Below are positions 28,521-41,900 of a DNA stretch of 64,000 bases, piece after piece. Positions within the stretch are counted from its first letter, which is position 1, and each line of letters opens with the position of its first letter. The translations under genes were made by a program, and so were the position numbers. The DNA lies in assembly GCA_037074765.1 (NCBI GenBank), contig JBAMDO010000080.1, positions 62,001-126,000 on the forward strand. Direction: 5' to 3'. Source of the stretch: Mansonella perstans (Eukaryota > Nematoda > Chromadorea > Rhabditida > Onchocercidae). The notes under the pieces are model-generated. The model searched no databases, had not been told where the DNA came from, and saw only the letters and a program-made list of their open reading frames with translations.

Positions 28521-31500
28521 ATGACTATGGCTGAGCGAAATGATCTGATGACAGATGCTGATTTAATGGATGCAATTCAAACTCTCAGTGAACACGAACA
28601 GAGCGATGAAATGAAGGAATTACTGAGTAAAATTATTTTATTCATAAAAAGAAGCTGAAAAATACACTTCCTTTAAAATTATTTTACAACTTTCAAATTA
28701 TTCAGTGCTGTCTTTGTTTGCAGCATCACTGATTACAGTTTCATTGATTGCAACATTACTTACTTCAATTAAAATTTAACCTAGTAAATCATCCAATAAG
28801 TGAAATAGCATAACTTTTTTTCTCATAAGTGACTTTTGTTAAGTGTCTTTTGTCACAAAAGTCCTTCAATTAATTAAGCAATTAATCAAGAAGTAGTTTG
28901 TTCAAAATTAATTTATCTCAAAATTTAAAAACAAAATTTAACGGATTACATTTAATGTATTGCAATTCCAACAGATTTAAGTGATATGTTCAGAGCAGCC
29001 ATTTTATCAATTTCATTTTTTGATAATTATCACAAAGCGCAAAAGAATCTGCTGAAAATAACATATTATTACTGGAAACTATTAAATCATTTACAGAGAT
29101 GATGAACGATAATCGTATCATAAGTTGGGAAGAAGCGGAACAAATTATGATTTGCAGTAATCATAATGGTCCAATCAAATCCTCATTGCCTCCACAGACC
29201 AGACCTATGGAGCCAGATAACGATACGAACGTAGACTGGTCAATAGAGCAATTGCAAATGAATAATCCTAAACTAAAACAAATTAATTTGAACAATATGA
29301 AAGTAAATTTTTGTGAAAAAAAAATTTTTTTGAAATTTTACTAAATTCTGTTAGCTTTGTAATTTGAAAATTTTACGTCAAATGGAAATGATTTGCACCA
29401 TTATAGTGAATGAAATGATTCGAAATCCTTCCGTAATATATCCAGAAAATTTTGATATTTTGTTTAGAGTAACTTCTAGTAAGCCAAATGAATTCTTAAT
29501 GTCTAAGATTAACTTCAAAAAAGTTTAAAAATTAATGAGATGATGGTTATTTTACAGCGTACACCTATTCCACAAGTGAAACGACTATTATCCGCAATAA
29601 AAAATAATACACATTTGGAAAAAATCACACTTGCCAATATGGGTTTATATGATAATGATTGTGAGGTAAATTAAAAATTGAAATTTTCAAAATTTAAGCA
29701 GTCTCGAAAATTCTTTTCAATAAATTTGAATGAAATGAAGGAAGTTCGTTAACTTTTTTGAAACATAAAATCCATGATATTCATAGAATAGATTAATCAT
29801 CTAAGGTTTTTTTTCGCTTCACTGTTCGAAGATAAGCGATTTTGCTTAATAAATTCGAATTGAAAGAGTATTGCTTCGGGAAATGTGAAAATTTAAAATA
29901 TCAGCGACTTGTTTCATCACTAACACTAGCAGTAAAATCAAAAAAGTTAATTAAAAATAAAATATATCCAATAAGTTTGAGAATTTCTATTAACTAAAAA
30001 TAAAATATTACTAGTAATCCGAATTTGTACTAGTGTTTAAATTGAACTATCAGGGAGACAGGCATATTATCATAAATGATGATAACTGAGGATAAGCCTA
30101 TCAGTGCATAGATTAATGTGTTATAGCCTATATTTGAAATGGTAACATGTAATACAACATTAAAATCAATCAATTTGGAAACAAACTATCTCAGTGGTAA
30201 TTTCTTCGCTCGATTATTTAAAGCAGCCTTGGTAAATCAGACGCTTGAAGAAGTGAAAGCTGTTAATCAGGTTCAATTTTTATTCAACAAAAATTTTGAA
30301 AAATATAGCTAATCACTGTTGTAGTTTGATTTTCAAATGTTTTCTTCGTAATAATTGTATTACGGTAGCTTTAATTTCTGATAATACATTTCTTCTACAA
30401 AAAAATCAACTCAGTTGTAGAACTATTTTGATATAAATGTTAATTTATTAAATGGTAACAAATCTAAAATTACTTATTTGCTAGAAGACTAACAAATTTG
30501 CATAAATGTTTGGTCATTTTAGAAACATATATTTAGCACTAACACTCATTATTAAACAATTTCCTTTTAATTCCTTTTCATCGTTGTATTTATAAACATG
30601 TGTACTTATCATCTGTCTTCATGCTAACAAGCATACTTTATTAATTTCAGGATTTCTAGCTGCTTTAGTCAAAATGCTTTAATTAGAAATTAAGAAATTA
30701 GTAATCTTTTTCTAGTAAGCAAAAGTTTGGTCATATTTTCTAAATGATGAATTGCTCTTTTCAGTGTTGCATATGTGAAACATAATTATTTCCAATATTA
30801 TTGCTATAATTATCATTTCATAACACTGCTTCTTACAGATTTTCAAACGTTATAATAGAGCATTTACTAATTATATTTAAAATTAGGAATATTTTCGTCA
30901 TTTTATGAAAAGATCTGTTATTCAGGGTGTTACATTTGCTACCGCAGCTGAAAAGGAGATTATCGATGCCGTTTTTCAAAATAGAGGCCTGACAAAAGTA
31001 TCAATAAATCTTCGTCTACCAGAAGGTCGACATAAAATCGAAAATGCTCTAATAAGAAATCAAGAAATCAGTAATCTTTTCCTAGTAAAAAAAGTTTAGT
31101 CATAAAAAAGGATGTAAAATAATTTAAAAACTATAATTGTAAATAATGTAAAATATCAATTTCAGGCTTTCAAGTATATATTTCTAGTAAATGTTAGAAT
31201 GTTTTCATTGCTTCTTTTTTATTCATTTCTTCGCAATCTTTTTTCCTCGATGACTCACTTAGAATGACCTGATGTTGCAAAAAAAGAATTAAATCCATTG
31301 GATATGTAATTTTCTGTTAGATCACAGAATGAATCAGAGAAATTTTAGTCTGTTAAAGATAAAGTCTAAGCCTAGCAGATAAAAAAAGAATCATTTTATT
31401 GGAAGCCAAACTATCAATTCTAGATGTAATTGTTATTTCGTGTTAATCCATTACAAAGCTGAAATGTAATTAAAGGGAGAATACTGAGGAGGCAGGCAGC

Positions 31501-32663
31501 AGCTGCAGTTCGAGAAGTTGAAGAAATGCAGAAGAGAAGTGAAGAAGTTAATAAATCGGTTGCTGCCGAAGCGAAAATGCAGTCCAGAACGCCTCAACAG
31601 CTGAAACCTACTGTTTTGAAGAATACATCTCAAGTAGTACCAGCATCTCATATTGTTAGCAATTCTAAACAGACTTCAACCAGTGCTACTAGCAATTCAG
31701 GAACGATACCTCCAGCTGTTATTGGAAGTGCTGTGAAAACTTCGCCTAACATTGTTGGAAGTGATGGAAAAACTATTTCGGCTTTTCTTGGAGAAAAAAT
31801 GACTGTCAATGAACACAACAAGGTGGCAGATGTTGTCAATAGGGCCATCATCAACAATTTATTTATCGAATCATTCCAGAGAAATGATCCAATGAAAAAT
31901 ATAACATCAAAAAAGACAGAGCTTATGAGTGCATCAACAAAAGCAAAAGTAACCGATACTACTGGGGAAGAAATATCTGAAAAAGTAAAATCGAAGAAGA
32001 TATTACGAAAGAGGATATCCTTGGAACAAGCAGTTCCGGAAATGGAGTTAGATACAGACGAAGTGCTTAGAAAGGTTTGCATCTTTTGTTTACTTTGAAG
32101 TTCAGGTATTATGAGCCTGTTTAAGTCTTAAATGCTAATCAAAGGCCTTTGACAGTTGCTATTGTTATCGGTGATCAGTACTTAGCATTAAATAGCATTT
32201 CGAGAAAGTTTAAGTTTCAGATGACATTTACAGAAGTCATTTTCAGAGTTCTGTTTCAAAAAAATCTTCATTTGCTGCTGTAAAGGAAAATTGCGCTCCA
32301 TTCCAAACTAATGAAAGGGTTGTTCCGAAATCCACCGATTCAGTTTTTTCAAAATCGCAAAGCAATGCCTGCAACAGCTCAGTAAAGAATAATTTCGAAG
32401 TGCCGGCGAAAGAAACAGATTCTGTTACACCGGTACGCAAGAACGGTACTCGAAGGTCCTCTATTATTCCACCAATTTTTCTTGCTTCTGAACAGGAAAA
32501 CGGACCATTGAAGAGGAATTTTTCAATCCCATCAAAAAAAAATTCATCAGAACTGGAAAAGATTGTTGCAAAACTGGATGAACTGCAAAAATCCTCACTG
32601 CATTCCATTCCGTTCAATTCATCAAAGCCTGTCTATTCACTGAAGAGAGAAAATAATTTGTAA
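28521..32663 (+). CDS. Tropomodulin/leiomodin-family protein with long C-terminal tail
   Basis: Actin pointed-end-capping family. Exons: 28521-28626, 29097-29302, 29558-29665, 30127-30270, 30926-31070, 31476-32074, 32247-32663, giving 574 aa with matching phases. Residues 1-50 (DADLMDAIQTL) resemble the second tropomyosin-binding helix of tropomodulins. Residues about 85-235 are the leucine-rich-repeat domain: NPKLKQINLNNM, then TPIPQVKRLLSAIKNNTHLE, TTLKSINLETNYLSG and NRGLTKVSINLRLPEG. A short coiled coil (VREVEEMQKRSEEV) leads into about 320 residues rich in Ser, Lys and Thr, probably disordered. Usual tropomodulins are about 360 aa, so this one is short at the N terminus and long at the C terminus. 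I see no WH2 motif. The start is the first ATG after a splice acceptor (ATTTTATAG); upstream coding exons cannot be excluded. The exon 6 acceptor (ATTAAAG) is atypical. Confidence 0.8.
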
Positions 32664-34914
32664 ACATGCTGAATTTGATTAAATTTTAATTTTTAAATTC
32701 AGAATTGAAATTTTTTTCTCATTTTTCTAAGGATTCTTTTACATAAAACATAACTTTGCATATTTTGTACAAAGTACGTGAAAGTGTTTGTCTATCATGT
32801 ATTATTTAAACCTGTAACAGTTTTGTTCTTTTATATTTTGCAATTCTAAGAAGAAATTAAATAATTTTTCTAATTTTGATCTAAGATTGAACTGTCAAAA
32901 CTGTCAATCATATGTGAAATTTAAAGAACTAGACAAAAAAATTATATCAAACACTTTAGTAAAACTTTTTTAAATTAGTCTTCAGATTAAGTTACGAGCT
33001 TTTTTTTGCATTTTTTGAAATTTTAGAAATGTTCAAATGCTAAAAATGATAGATTTAATCATTCCAGATCATTCATGATCTACAAATTATTTTTTCCATT
33101 TGCCGCTTAAATTCCCTGATAAAATATTCCCAAAATAATTTTAAATTCTACATTAAAATGCACTTTTTTAATTATTTGATCCGGAACGCTATATAGCATT
33201 ATCTGATTGAAAATCAATTTAAATCATTAAATATCAATCTTTGACAAACAGCGAATCCTTGTGCTTGTACAAATTGCTTGTATAAATTGCAATTTAAAAC
33301 TTTGCTCAAAATATATTTTTTTCGCTTTTTCATTAAATTATAATTGAAATGTTATAAGTCTTCAAGTGAGCAAAATCAAATGAACTTCTTACGAACATTA
33401 GAAGACAGCTAGAAGCAACTGGCATAATATGCGATCAGATCCACAGATCTTTAAATCAGTCTTTAAATGACAGATAAGTCTTCTGATTTTATGACAAGCA
33501 ATGATTTGGTACAATTGCGATGATTACGTTCATAAAATAAAAAAAAAATCTATTATAGTCTTTTTAAAGTATTTTATTATCATTCATTGATATTATTCCT
33601 AAAATTAAATTTCCAAAACAGCAATTTCTCGTGCACATCTTTTCGGCATTTCAACTAATTAGACAAATTAGCCTGGAAATTCGATTTAGTTTTAAGAAAA
33701 CTGAGGTTGCAAATAAACTTTCGCCTCAATTCTTTCCCTTCTACTCCTTAATTTCAAGTTTATTTTTTCTGTTTTCTTCACCTATAAAAATAATATGACA
33801 TAACACAGCTTGGGACGCAAAATGTCACCAAACGATTCTCTAACTGCTGAACATATCAGAAATGTAGGAAGTTACAGTATATCAAAATAAAATTTGATTG
33901 ATATGGTCTTTTTTTAAACTGCAATAAAACTTTAAAACATTGTCCGAAGTAACTAAATAGATGTCTGATTATGAATTTCTGATTTTTGAGTTTTCTGATC
34001 GGAGCTTATTTAATTGGTCATGAATTTGGCATTAATTCGCACCTTTCCTGCTATATCTATTTATAGCCAAATATAATTCATTCAAAATTAAATGATATTA
34101 ATTATTACATTAATTCACACCAGATGAAAAATTTTGTGATACTTATTTATTTGGCAATTTGACAAGAAATTGTTCAGCTAAAATTAAATTATTATCATTT
34201 TTTTTTTTTTTTTTTTGAATTATTTTATTCTCTTTTTCCAATCATTACTCATTTATTTGTTTATATTTGTATGATTGGAAATATCTCAGATATTATAGAA
34301 AACAAATATTAATAAGCTGAGATTATATTGGTAAACAGAAAGCAAACACAAAATGAAATTCACAGGGAAAATGTAAATTCACAAGGAAAATGTACGGATA
34401 AGAAGATATGAAAGAGCAGTAAGAAAAAATCCGATTGCTACTGTTTGTTTGATCGGAATTGAGGAAAAGAGAAGGTGAGAAAAAGAACTGATTTGCAGAA
34501 GAATCTAATCTGATCTGATCTGATCCATCTATAATTGAAAAAAAATTTGTCAACAATAGTGCTATAGATGTAAAAAAATTTTTTCGGAGTAAAAAACGAA
34601 GATAAAAAGAAGCAACTTATTTAGTTAATTTGGTAAAGTTCAAAGGTTCCAAAAAAAAATGAACAACAGCTTCTTTTAGTTTGATAGCTGAGGTTAAAAT
34701 CATTGCGGTTGGTAGTGGCTAAAGGCTAAAAGTCTTGTGTTGAAGTTTTATAGTTTTACCGAATTCTTTTCTCTTCCATGTTTTTAATAAAATTGCATCC
34801 AGAAATACTTCTCTCTAGTTCATTTTCGGATTTCTTTAGTTTAAAATTTCTTATTGAATATTATCAGTGTGCTAATGAGAAAATTCGCACAGAGCCTAAA
34901 TGAATAATTGCAAG
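32664..34914. other. Intergenic, no gene seen
   Basis: About 2.2 kb of AT-rich sequence after the tropomodulin-like gene. It includes a short tandem tctgatctgatctgatc near 34508-34527. No coding signal. Confidence 0.45.
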
Positions 34915-35027
34915 GGGAAAAAAACTTCCAAAGAGCACGCTAATCAGCAAGGAAATTCTTCTTGAAAGTTATCAAATAGTTATTATCGGAAGAAATGTCA
35001 CCATTGATCCATTAATTGCTTACGAAG
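34915..35027 (+). other. Putative alternative upstream exon of the SH2-like gene
   Basis: Open frame between an AG (TTGCAAG) and a GTTAGT donor. It encodes a protein-like stretch LPKSTLISKEILLESYQ followed by IVIIGRNVTIDPLIAYE. Its donor leaves phase 1, exactly the phase needed by the exon at 35493 and the same as the recognised first exon at 35202-35328. The two could therefore be alternatives. It has no in-frame ATG, so another upstream exon would be required. Confidence 0.35.
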
Positions 35028-35201
35028 GTTAGTCGTTTAAGCAAAAGTTGTCTGAGGAGATAAAAGAATAATTGTCATCTTATGCATTCTGTTAAAACTT
35101 CATTTTAATGTTATAAATTTTATTTTAAACCCATCAAATCTATTCATTCATCTTTCTTCCCAATTTCTTTCTTAAAATTTTTTTTTTTTTTGTCAATAAA
35201 A

Positions 35202-37480
35202 ATGACAAAGGAGGATATGATGATTGAATGGCGTAAGCAACGCAAAGCAGCAGTGTCAGCAAGTGAAATAGGACAGAGACCACTTTACGACAACAGTTCA
35301 AATAAGTATGAGCCATCTGATGAATCAGGTTAACATTGTGCTCTTCAATTTTCCATCAGTTCCTCTTTTATTTTGCAATTTTATCTATTTAATTTAATTT
35401 AAATTAATTTGAATTTAGAATTTTTTTGATTTAAATTTAAAATTTGAAAAATCATTTATTTAAATTATTAAAGAATAAAACTTCTTTCACAGCTCTTTTT
35501 TCCAAGGATTCAATCATATGTTGTAAACATGGTCTTAAATGCAACGAATACTATAATGAAGTAAGAATTGCTTAAAAATTTTGTGTAACAAATAAGTCTT
35601 GTTTGAAAAAATTTCTAGGCCTTTAATAACATCATGTTAATAATAGTCTAAGTAGAAAGTACTTTGTAAATGAGTGAAAATTTTTTCTTTTCTGTAAATG
35701 CCATTTATGTCTTGGAGCTATACAGCAAGATGAATTTGTACAATTACTGATTGTCACATAATTTTGCTTCTGTCAAATGACTAATTCTTGTAGCATCTTA
35801 ATATCCTTTATGAATGATCATATTAAATGTTTGCAATTTTCAAATTTTTCAGTTTCAGAAATTTAATAAAGAGAAAATGTTTTCATTATGGCCGATATCC
35901 GAACTACTCAGTCGAATCGATCAAGTGATAAATTTGATTTGATATTAAATTATGTTAAAAAAAACTTCCGTGAAATTAGCAAAATCCTATTTTTTAAAAT
36001 TGATAATAATAGATTGATATTATAAATTATAATCCAAATCTGATCTACCTAATGAATAATGATGTTAAAGGTAGAAACTGCATCAACAAGTCCGATTGGT
36101 TTAAAGTTCAAAGAAAACTCTGCAATTAACGGGTAGGAGATACTCCGTTTATATTAAATTAAGCTAAAAATGAAATTGAATCCAGGAGATTTCTGTTCAA
36201 CATATATTAAGACGTGAAGAGAACTGTTCATCCCAGTTTCCATTACAATTTCATATTGAATTGACTGCCATTAAAAAATATGAATAATCATCCAAAAGTA
36301 AATTTTTGATGATAACTGATCAAAACAATCAACACAGGAATAATCAGTACGATGAAATTTCTATAAGGCGCAATGGTCTGGTAAAAAAATCAGTCGTAAG
36401 TTCCATGATTACTTTTATTTCATAACAATTTATCTTTTGGTCAAGCCATTAGTAAATATTATACAAAATGAAACAAACTAAAATTTCGCACAAGTCGCAT
36501 TTTGCAAATATTTTTTTAATAAAATATTTGCAAAATGATTTTTTTAATAAAATATTTGCAAAATGTCAAATCATGGAAAACATCAAATCATGGATGATCA
36601 TTTCTATAGAAATCACTGACCGAAATTAATGCAACGGAGACGCTTCCGAAAAGTGCTCCAAAATTGGAAATCTTACGCAAGTAAGAGTAATTCCTTCTAA
36701 TTATATCATTAAATTTACCATAACAGATTATTTGATTATTCTTGACAAAAGCTTGTGTGCATTTGCTTCATAATGATTTTTTTGTATTTTTATTTTTAGG
36801 TTCTACCTTGGACAAAGGTCTCGATCAGCTTTCATTCCACTCGCACGGGTTGCCCAAAACTTTGGTTTGTATCATGAGGTAAGGCCATGATTCTATTATT
36901 TAGCTGATATGGACAATCCGAAAAGAACTCGAAATAATGCTATGCAAATCCATGATTCATATTTTTGTTCAAGCACAAAATTAGCCAAGCTAATTTAAAA
37001 CTATCAAATGTCTCTTTACATGCTTCAAAACAAAAAAAATTGAAATAACGAACTTTAGCTACCGGATAATGTTACCAATCTTAACAGTTTGAAACATTAT
37101 GCTCCTCTTCGTATTATTTTCGTAACAAATGATTTGGAGTACAGGTGACCCATTTCCTATCTTCAAATACCGGACAATGAATATGTAACTCTTTGGAAAC
37201 TGTATTTCACTTTTCATTTTTTTCCTCTTTCTACGCTTCCATCTACCAAACGAAAACATCTATGTAATATTTATATATTTGAGAATAACAAATGATTAAT
37301 CATAGGTATCTACCCATAGAAGAACGCTTCGTGAACGGAAAACGAAAGCTATTTGTTAAATGTGGCGATAAAAAAATTAAATTGTTCAAAAAGCTCGAAC
37401 ATCTCGTCCGACATTACGCCAATACGTTTGCATATATCGATAGGTCTGTGACAGTCCTGGATAAGCCAGTACAAAGCTGA
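35202..37480 (+). CDS. SH2-like domain protein, 260 aa
   Basis: Nine exons with consistent phases: 35202-35328, 35493-35560, 35853-35924, 36071-36132, 36338-36380, 36610-36680, 36800-36878, 37059-37144, 37306-37480. The first 150 residues are polar with no recognised domain. The C-terminal third resembles an SH2 fold: a YHELP start (about residue 172), a strand PLRIIFVT, then EYRYLPIEERFVNGKRKLFV and the closing helix LEHLVRHY (about 233-240). The segment expected to hold the phosphotyrosine-binding arginine (FLVR) is not visible, so the domain may be degenerate or an exon may be missing. Worm genomes hold many small, divergent SH2 proteins. No splice acceptor lies right before the chosen ATG, so the 5' end is uncertain. 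Confidence 0.6.
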
Positions 37481-38350
37481 CAATTATCTGATGCATAGAC
37501 TTCAATTCTTATTTCAGTTTCTTTTTGTGAGAGCTTTTATTTTTCATAGCCATTTCAGTTGAAAGTATCCTCAATATAATGTTTTCACATGATCATTACT
37601 ATTTTTAAACGAAGTTAAGCTAGATTCATTTTTCTAAACCAATACTAGTGTTTTTACTTTAAAAACAAAAAAAAATCTACAAAACATTCACAATAATTCA
37701 GTTTCATTGAAGCTTAAAAACATTTCAGTCAAGGTCGAAGAAGCCGTTTCCCCGATAAATTAGTCGAAGAATAGATTTACAAATTTATCATTTCAAATAA
37801 ATGAACTAAAAATTTGTTGTTAAGATACTTTTCACATATTCATTCATTCATTACATGTACACGAGCTGCAACTGTAAAAATTTTTCAAAATGAACAATGA
37901 TAAAAAAGTAGGAATATTTTCCTCGTAAAATAATTTCAGAAAATAAAAACAAAAAGCCTGAGGAGGAAGGATATCGTGAGATCACTGTCAATTATTGATT
38001 ATTATTACCACAGTCATAAACCAATACCTCATCCAATTATTATGCTGTAATGATGATAACTAGGAGAAAAGAACATATTAAAAACCTATCATAAAATGTA
38101 GCAATGAGATGAATAGAAGATAATGATTATATAAATCTTCTGGAGTGTAAGAAAAAATTCTTCAATCACCGGCTTGGTCGATAGCCTAAAATATACAACT
38201 TACAAAATAAAAAGTGCAAAATCTATTACAAGTAAACATTAAAATAGATCGTAAAATTAGAATTCACAACAGTAAGATGCTCGACATATTTCATATATAA
38301 AACATATCAAATTAGCACAGTAAATATTTTCACTACTAAAAAATGAAATG

Positions 38351-38392
<42 letters not shown>

Positions 38393-38943
38393 GACGTTTT
38401 CTTCAAATTCAACAACAATTATACAAGGAATTTTTCTAAAATTTAACAGGAATTTGAAGAAAAATATCCTGTTTAGTAAACTAAATTTTGGTAGAACTGA
38501 CCTGAACAACGCATCACAGTGAGGTACAGAAAGCAACTGCCAATCTCGCAGTATGACAAGCAAAGTATAGTAAAACAGTTTCATGCTACATGACTGAATG
38601 TAAAAAATCTAAGCTAAATCAATTAGACTGGCCAACTTGAATGGAACTGCAACTATTGAGTAATCTCTTGCAGAGCCCTAAGATAAACGTAGGGGATAGA
38701 TTGACTTTTAACATAAGAGCAATTCATCAATAATTCGAAACTGAAAAGTAGCGAACATTTTCCATGAATGGATAGAAAAAATTTCATGAATTACATTTTA
38801 TGATAAACGCTATAATCTGAAATTATTGATGAATTCTCAGTTTTTTCTGAAGAGTTTAATGATAAATGGAGAAAAAGAAAACGAAAAAGAGACCAGAAAG
38901 ATTATTTCTACCAAGATTACATAAATTTATGAAATGATTTTAA
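37481..38943. other. Convergent intergenic region with a long poly-A run
   Basis: 3' flanks of the SH2-like gene (+) and NADAR gene (-). Holds an uninterrupted A-run of 41 bases at 38351-38391. No gene seen. Confidence 0.5.
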
Positions 38944-41900
38944 TCAATCATCACTTGGCATAGCTTCATTAGTACAGCGACTACTTTCTGCAGCATCTGT
39001 AAAAGGAATAAAAAAATAAAACTTAACGATTGAAATAGGGCTTAAACAGATTTCTGCACTCAAATTTTAGCAGTCTAAATTTATATAACTTGAGCAATTT
39101 CTAGATATGACTTTTTGAAACATGAAAAATTCCTATAATTTATTTTACACTAGAGATATTTGACAATTAAAACATGCATAAAAATGTCGACAAACGAAAC
39201 TTATTTTTAAAAATATACTAACGCTGTTCCCAAACGCCGCATTTCTTATTGCGAAGTCTTTCTAACAAATTTTTAAAAGGATCCTCAAACGCTTTCTTTA
39301 GCATTTCAACATCAGTTTCACCCAGCGAACTGGAGCTTTCTTCACTACTAGATGAGCTTACATCGCAGTTATGATGCTTAAACATATAATTGAGTTAAAT
39401 TTTATATTAAACTGAACTGTTCGCATCAGCAATGAACACTTCGAAGTTAACATTACTATTTTTGCAAACACGTCTCCGTTATTAAGTGATAATAAAAACT
39501 TAAATTGAAAAAAAACTGTGCTAGACATGAATTACACCATAATGAACAGATACCAATTACAAAAATCAACAACGTCACCTATAAAAATATAATGGACTTA
39601 CATGTCGACTGGATACCAAGCGATTGCTATCAACAGTTAATCCAATTCTTCGCTGTTTTTTCGGAAATCTAAGATATTATCGATAATTTATAAAGCACAG
39701 GAAATTTTGTACGAAAACAAAAATTAATAAAATTTTCAATAATCCTTCAATACAACGTAATCCTTCCATCCAGCAGCACAGTTTCCTACCTATATTTTTT
39801 TCCTCGCATAACGTATACTACTACAGCTTAATATACAGGAATGCTTAACCTGCTAGGTTCGCGATCGCTTTCAGAACTACTACGACTCCTGCCAGAGCGA
39901 AAATACGTGTCGTAGCGGAATCTACTACCACTAGAAGCATTTCTTCTCTTTTCTGATCGAGAATCGTTCTTTTTGCGATCTTGTGAACCATCGCTGGAAC
40001 TTTCCCCTTATTCTTTCCCTCGAAATATCTCAAGTACTTAATTATGCCGTGAAATCAGAACTACTGCTTAAGAAAAATGATTTGCAATCAGCAACAAATT
40101 AAAACACTAAACATCCAATGAAATCAATTAATCTGCACAACTGAACCAATATTGAGGCATATTTTCGTACAAAAATAACCAAGATAATTTAAATAAACTT
40201 TTAAATCACCTGTGCTGTCTAAAATCTCGGTCATGACTTGGCGTACGATGATAACTACGTTTCCTAGTTGACCGAACTGGCTGGCAATACTCTTCGCGAT
40301 GTGCTGGGGTATTGCTGTTTTCTGCTTTTGTAACAGAAGAATTTTCCTATAAAAATCAAAATTCCGAAAATCAGGAACTGCAAAACATTAAGATTTTTTA
40401 AAAAAAAAGAACTTATATATATATAACTCACCGAATTAGAATTAGAGATGTTTTCGGATCTTTCTGAACACGAGTATGATGGTAAACTGTAACGTTTATC
40501 ACGATTTCCATCAGTTCGACCAATTTCCGTAGGAGACGGTAAACTCCGTCTTTTATCATGATCTCTGTCATATTCACTAGCTGAAGGGCAACTACCCTGC
40601 TGAACTGGAGGTTTTGGAGGAAGAAAAAATTGCCGACTAAAGCTGTCGAAATTCTCCAACATTGATAAGATATCACTCACCTAGAAATGTACTGTCGCAA
40701 ATATTTCGAAAATTATAAAGCTGACTGGCGCTAAGCAGAAATACATTTCTTTATAGCATTTGCTTTCACAACGGTAATGTTAAGTGGCACAGCGAGATAA
40801 ATTGGCCCATAGAAATATACAAAGTGAAATTTAAATGATCAGATAATAATCTAACTTCCTGTGCATATTCTGGCTTTAATAAAAGTTCCTCACGGATTTC
40901 AGTCAAAATTTGACCAAGTTTATTTTTTCCTCGCCATTTTGACGGACTCAGTGCATCTGGTTCATTAATGTCTAAACCTGAAATATTATAACAGTTGGAT
41001 CTAATTTAAAGACGCTTTCAAGTACTGGTAAAAAATTTGCTGAGAACTTCTTGGCTCAAATTCTGACTAGAAAATAAAACAAACATTTCTAGAGAAAAAA
41101 AACTTGCCAATGCCCCACTCACGATCTGTTGGTGAACATTCCACCAGCGTACTACCGTATGTGTAAAACAGCTTCTTTCGTAACAACGGATTCTGTGTAT
41201 ATTTGGCAAAATTTCCTCTTCTCATTACATCGCTACTTATTTTGTTCCATCTAATTTATAATGAAGATAAATTAAAAGCGATAAATACACATGGTGTGAA
41301 ATTAGAACTGCCTAAATCAATTCAAATTTTTAAGATAATGGCATCATCAACGAAGTTAACTGTCGCTAGAAGAAGACATAATTTAAAAAATTGAACTTCA
41401 TCCCATCTATACAGTGACATTTGCTGAATGACATTAGAAAGTACTTTGAAACAGTTGCAATAAAGGGAAACATATTCTGCAAACATAAACTAAACTATAG
41501 TGAGCAAATATCCTAAACAGCTTAGCTATTGCTAGCTGATGATGTTAATGGAACCTCGGCTATTAATATCTAAATCCCTTTTGAGCCTAATTTAAACGAA
41601 CGTTTCAGGTTCAAAATTCCTGATGTTGCGTGAAAACATTTTGATTTTCCGTGCATCGCGTTCAGTCGATATTTGCTCCGCTGTTTCACTATCTCCAGCA
41701 GAAAGAGCTTTATGATACCTGCAAAACTACGTTCAACCTGCTTTCCCTTCATCATTTTTCGAAATAATAATCCTTTAATTAGGCATGAATTTTTCCTTCT
41801 TTGAAAATGGAATTGCATCATCCACGTGAAATGAACAATTTCATCGGGACATAGGTAGAAATAAAGGATATATGGGAATAAATCGCCATCACATGTTTCG

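Noticed and set aside
31648..32082. 144-codon minus-strand ORF
   Set aside because: Antisense shadow of tropomodulin-like exon 6.
38351..38391. Poly-A run as a sign of retroposition
   Set aside because: No retrogene body or target-site duplication beside it; long A/T runs are common throughout this window.
39845..40033. 62-codon minus-strand ORF over NADAR exon 7
   Set aside because: Out of frame with the Arg/Ser-rich reading that joins exon 8; kept only as one side of the frame conflict.
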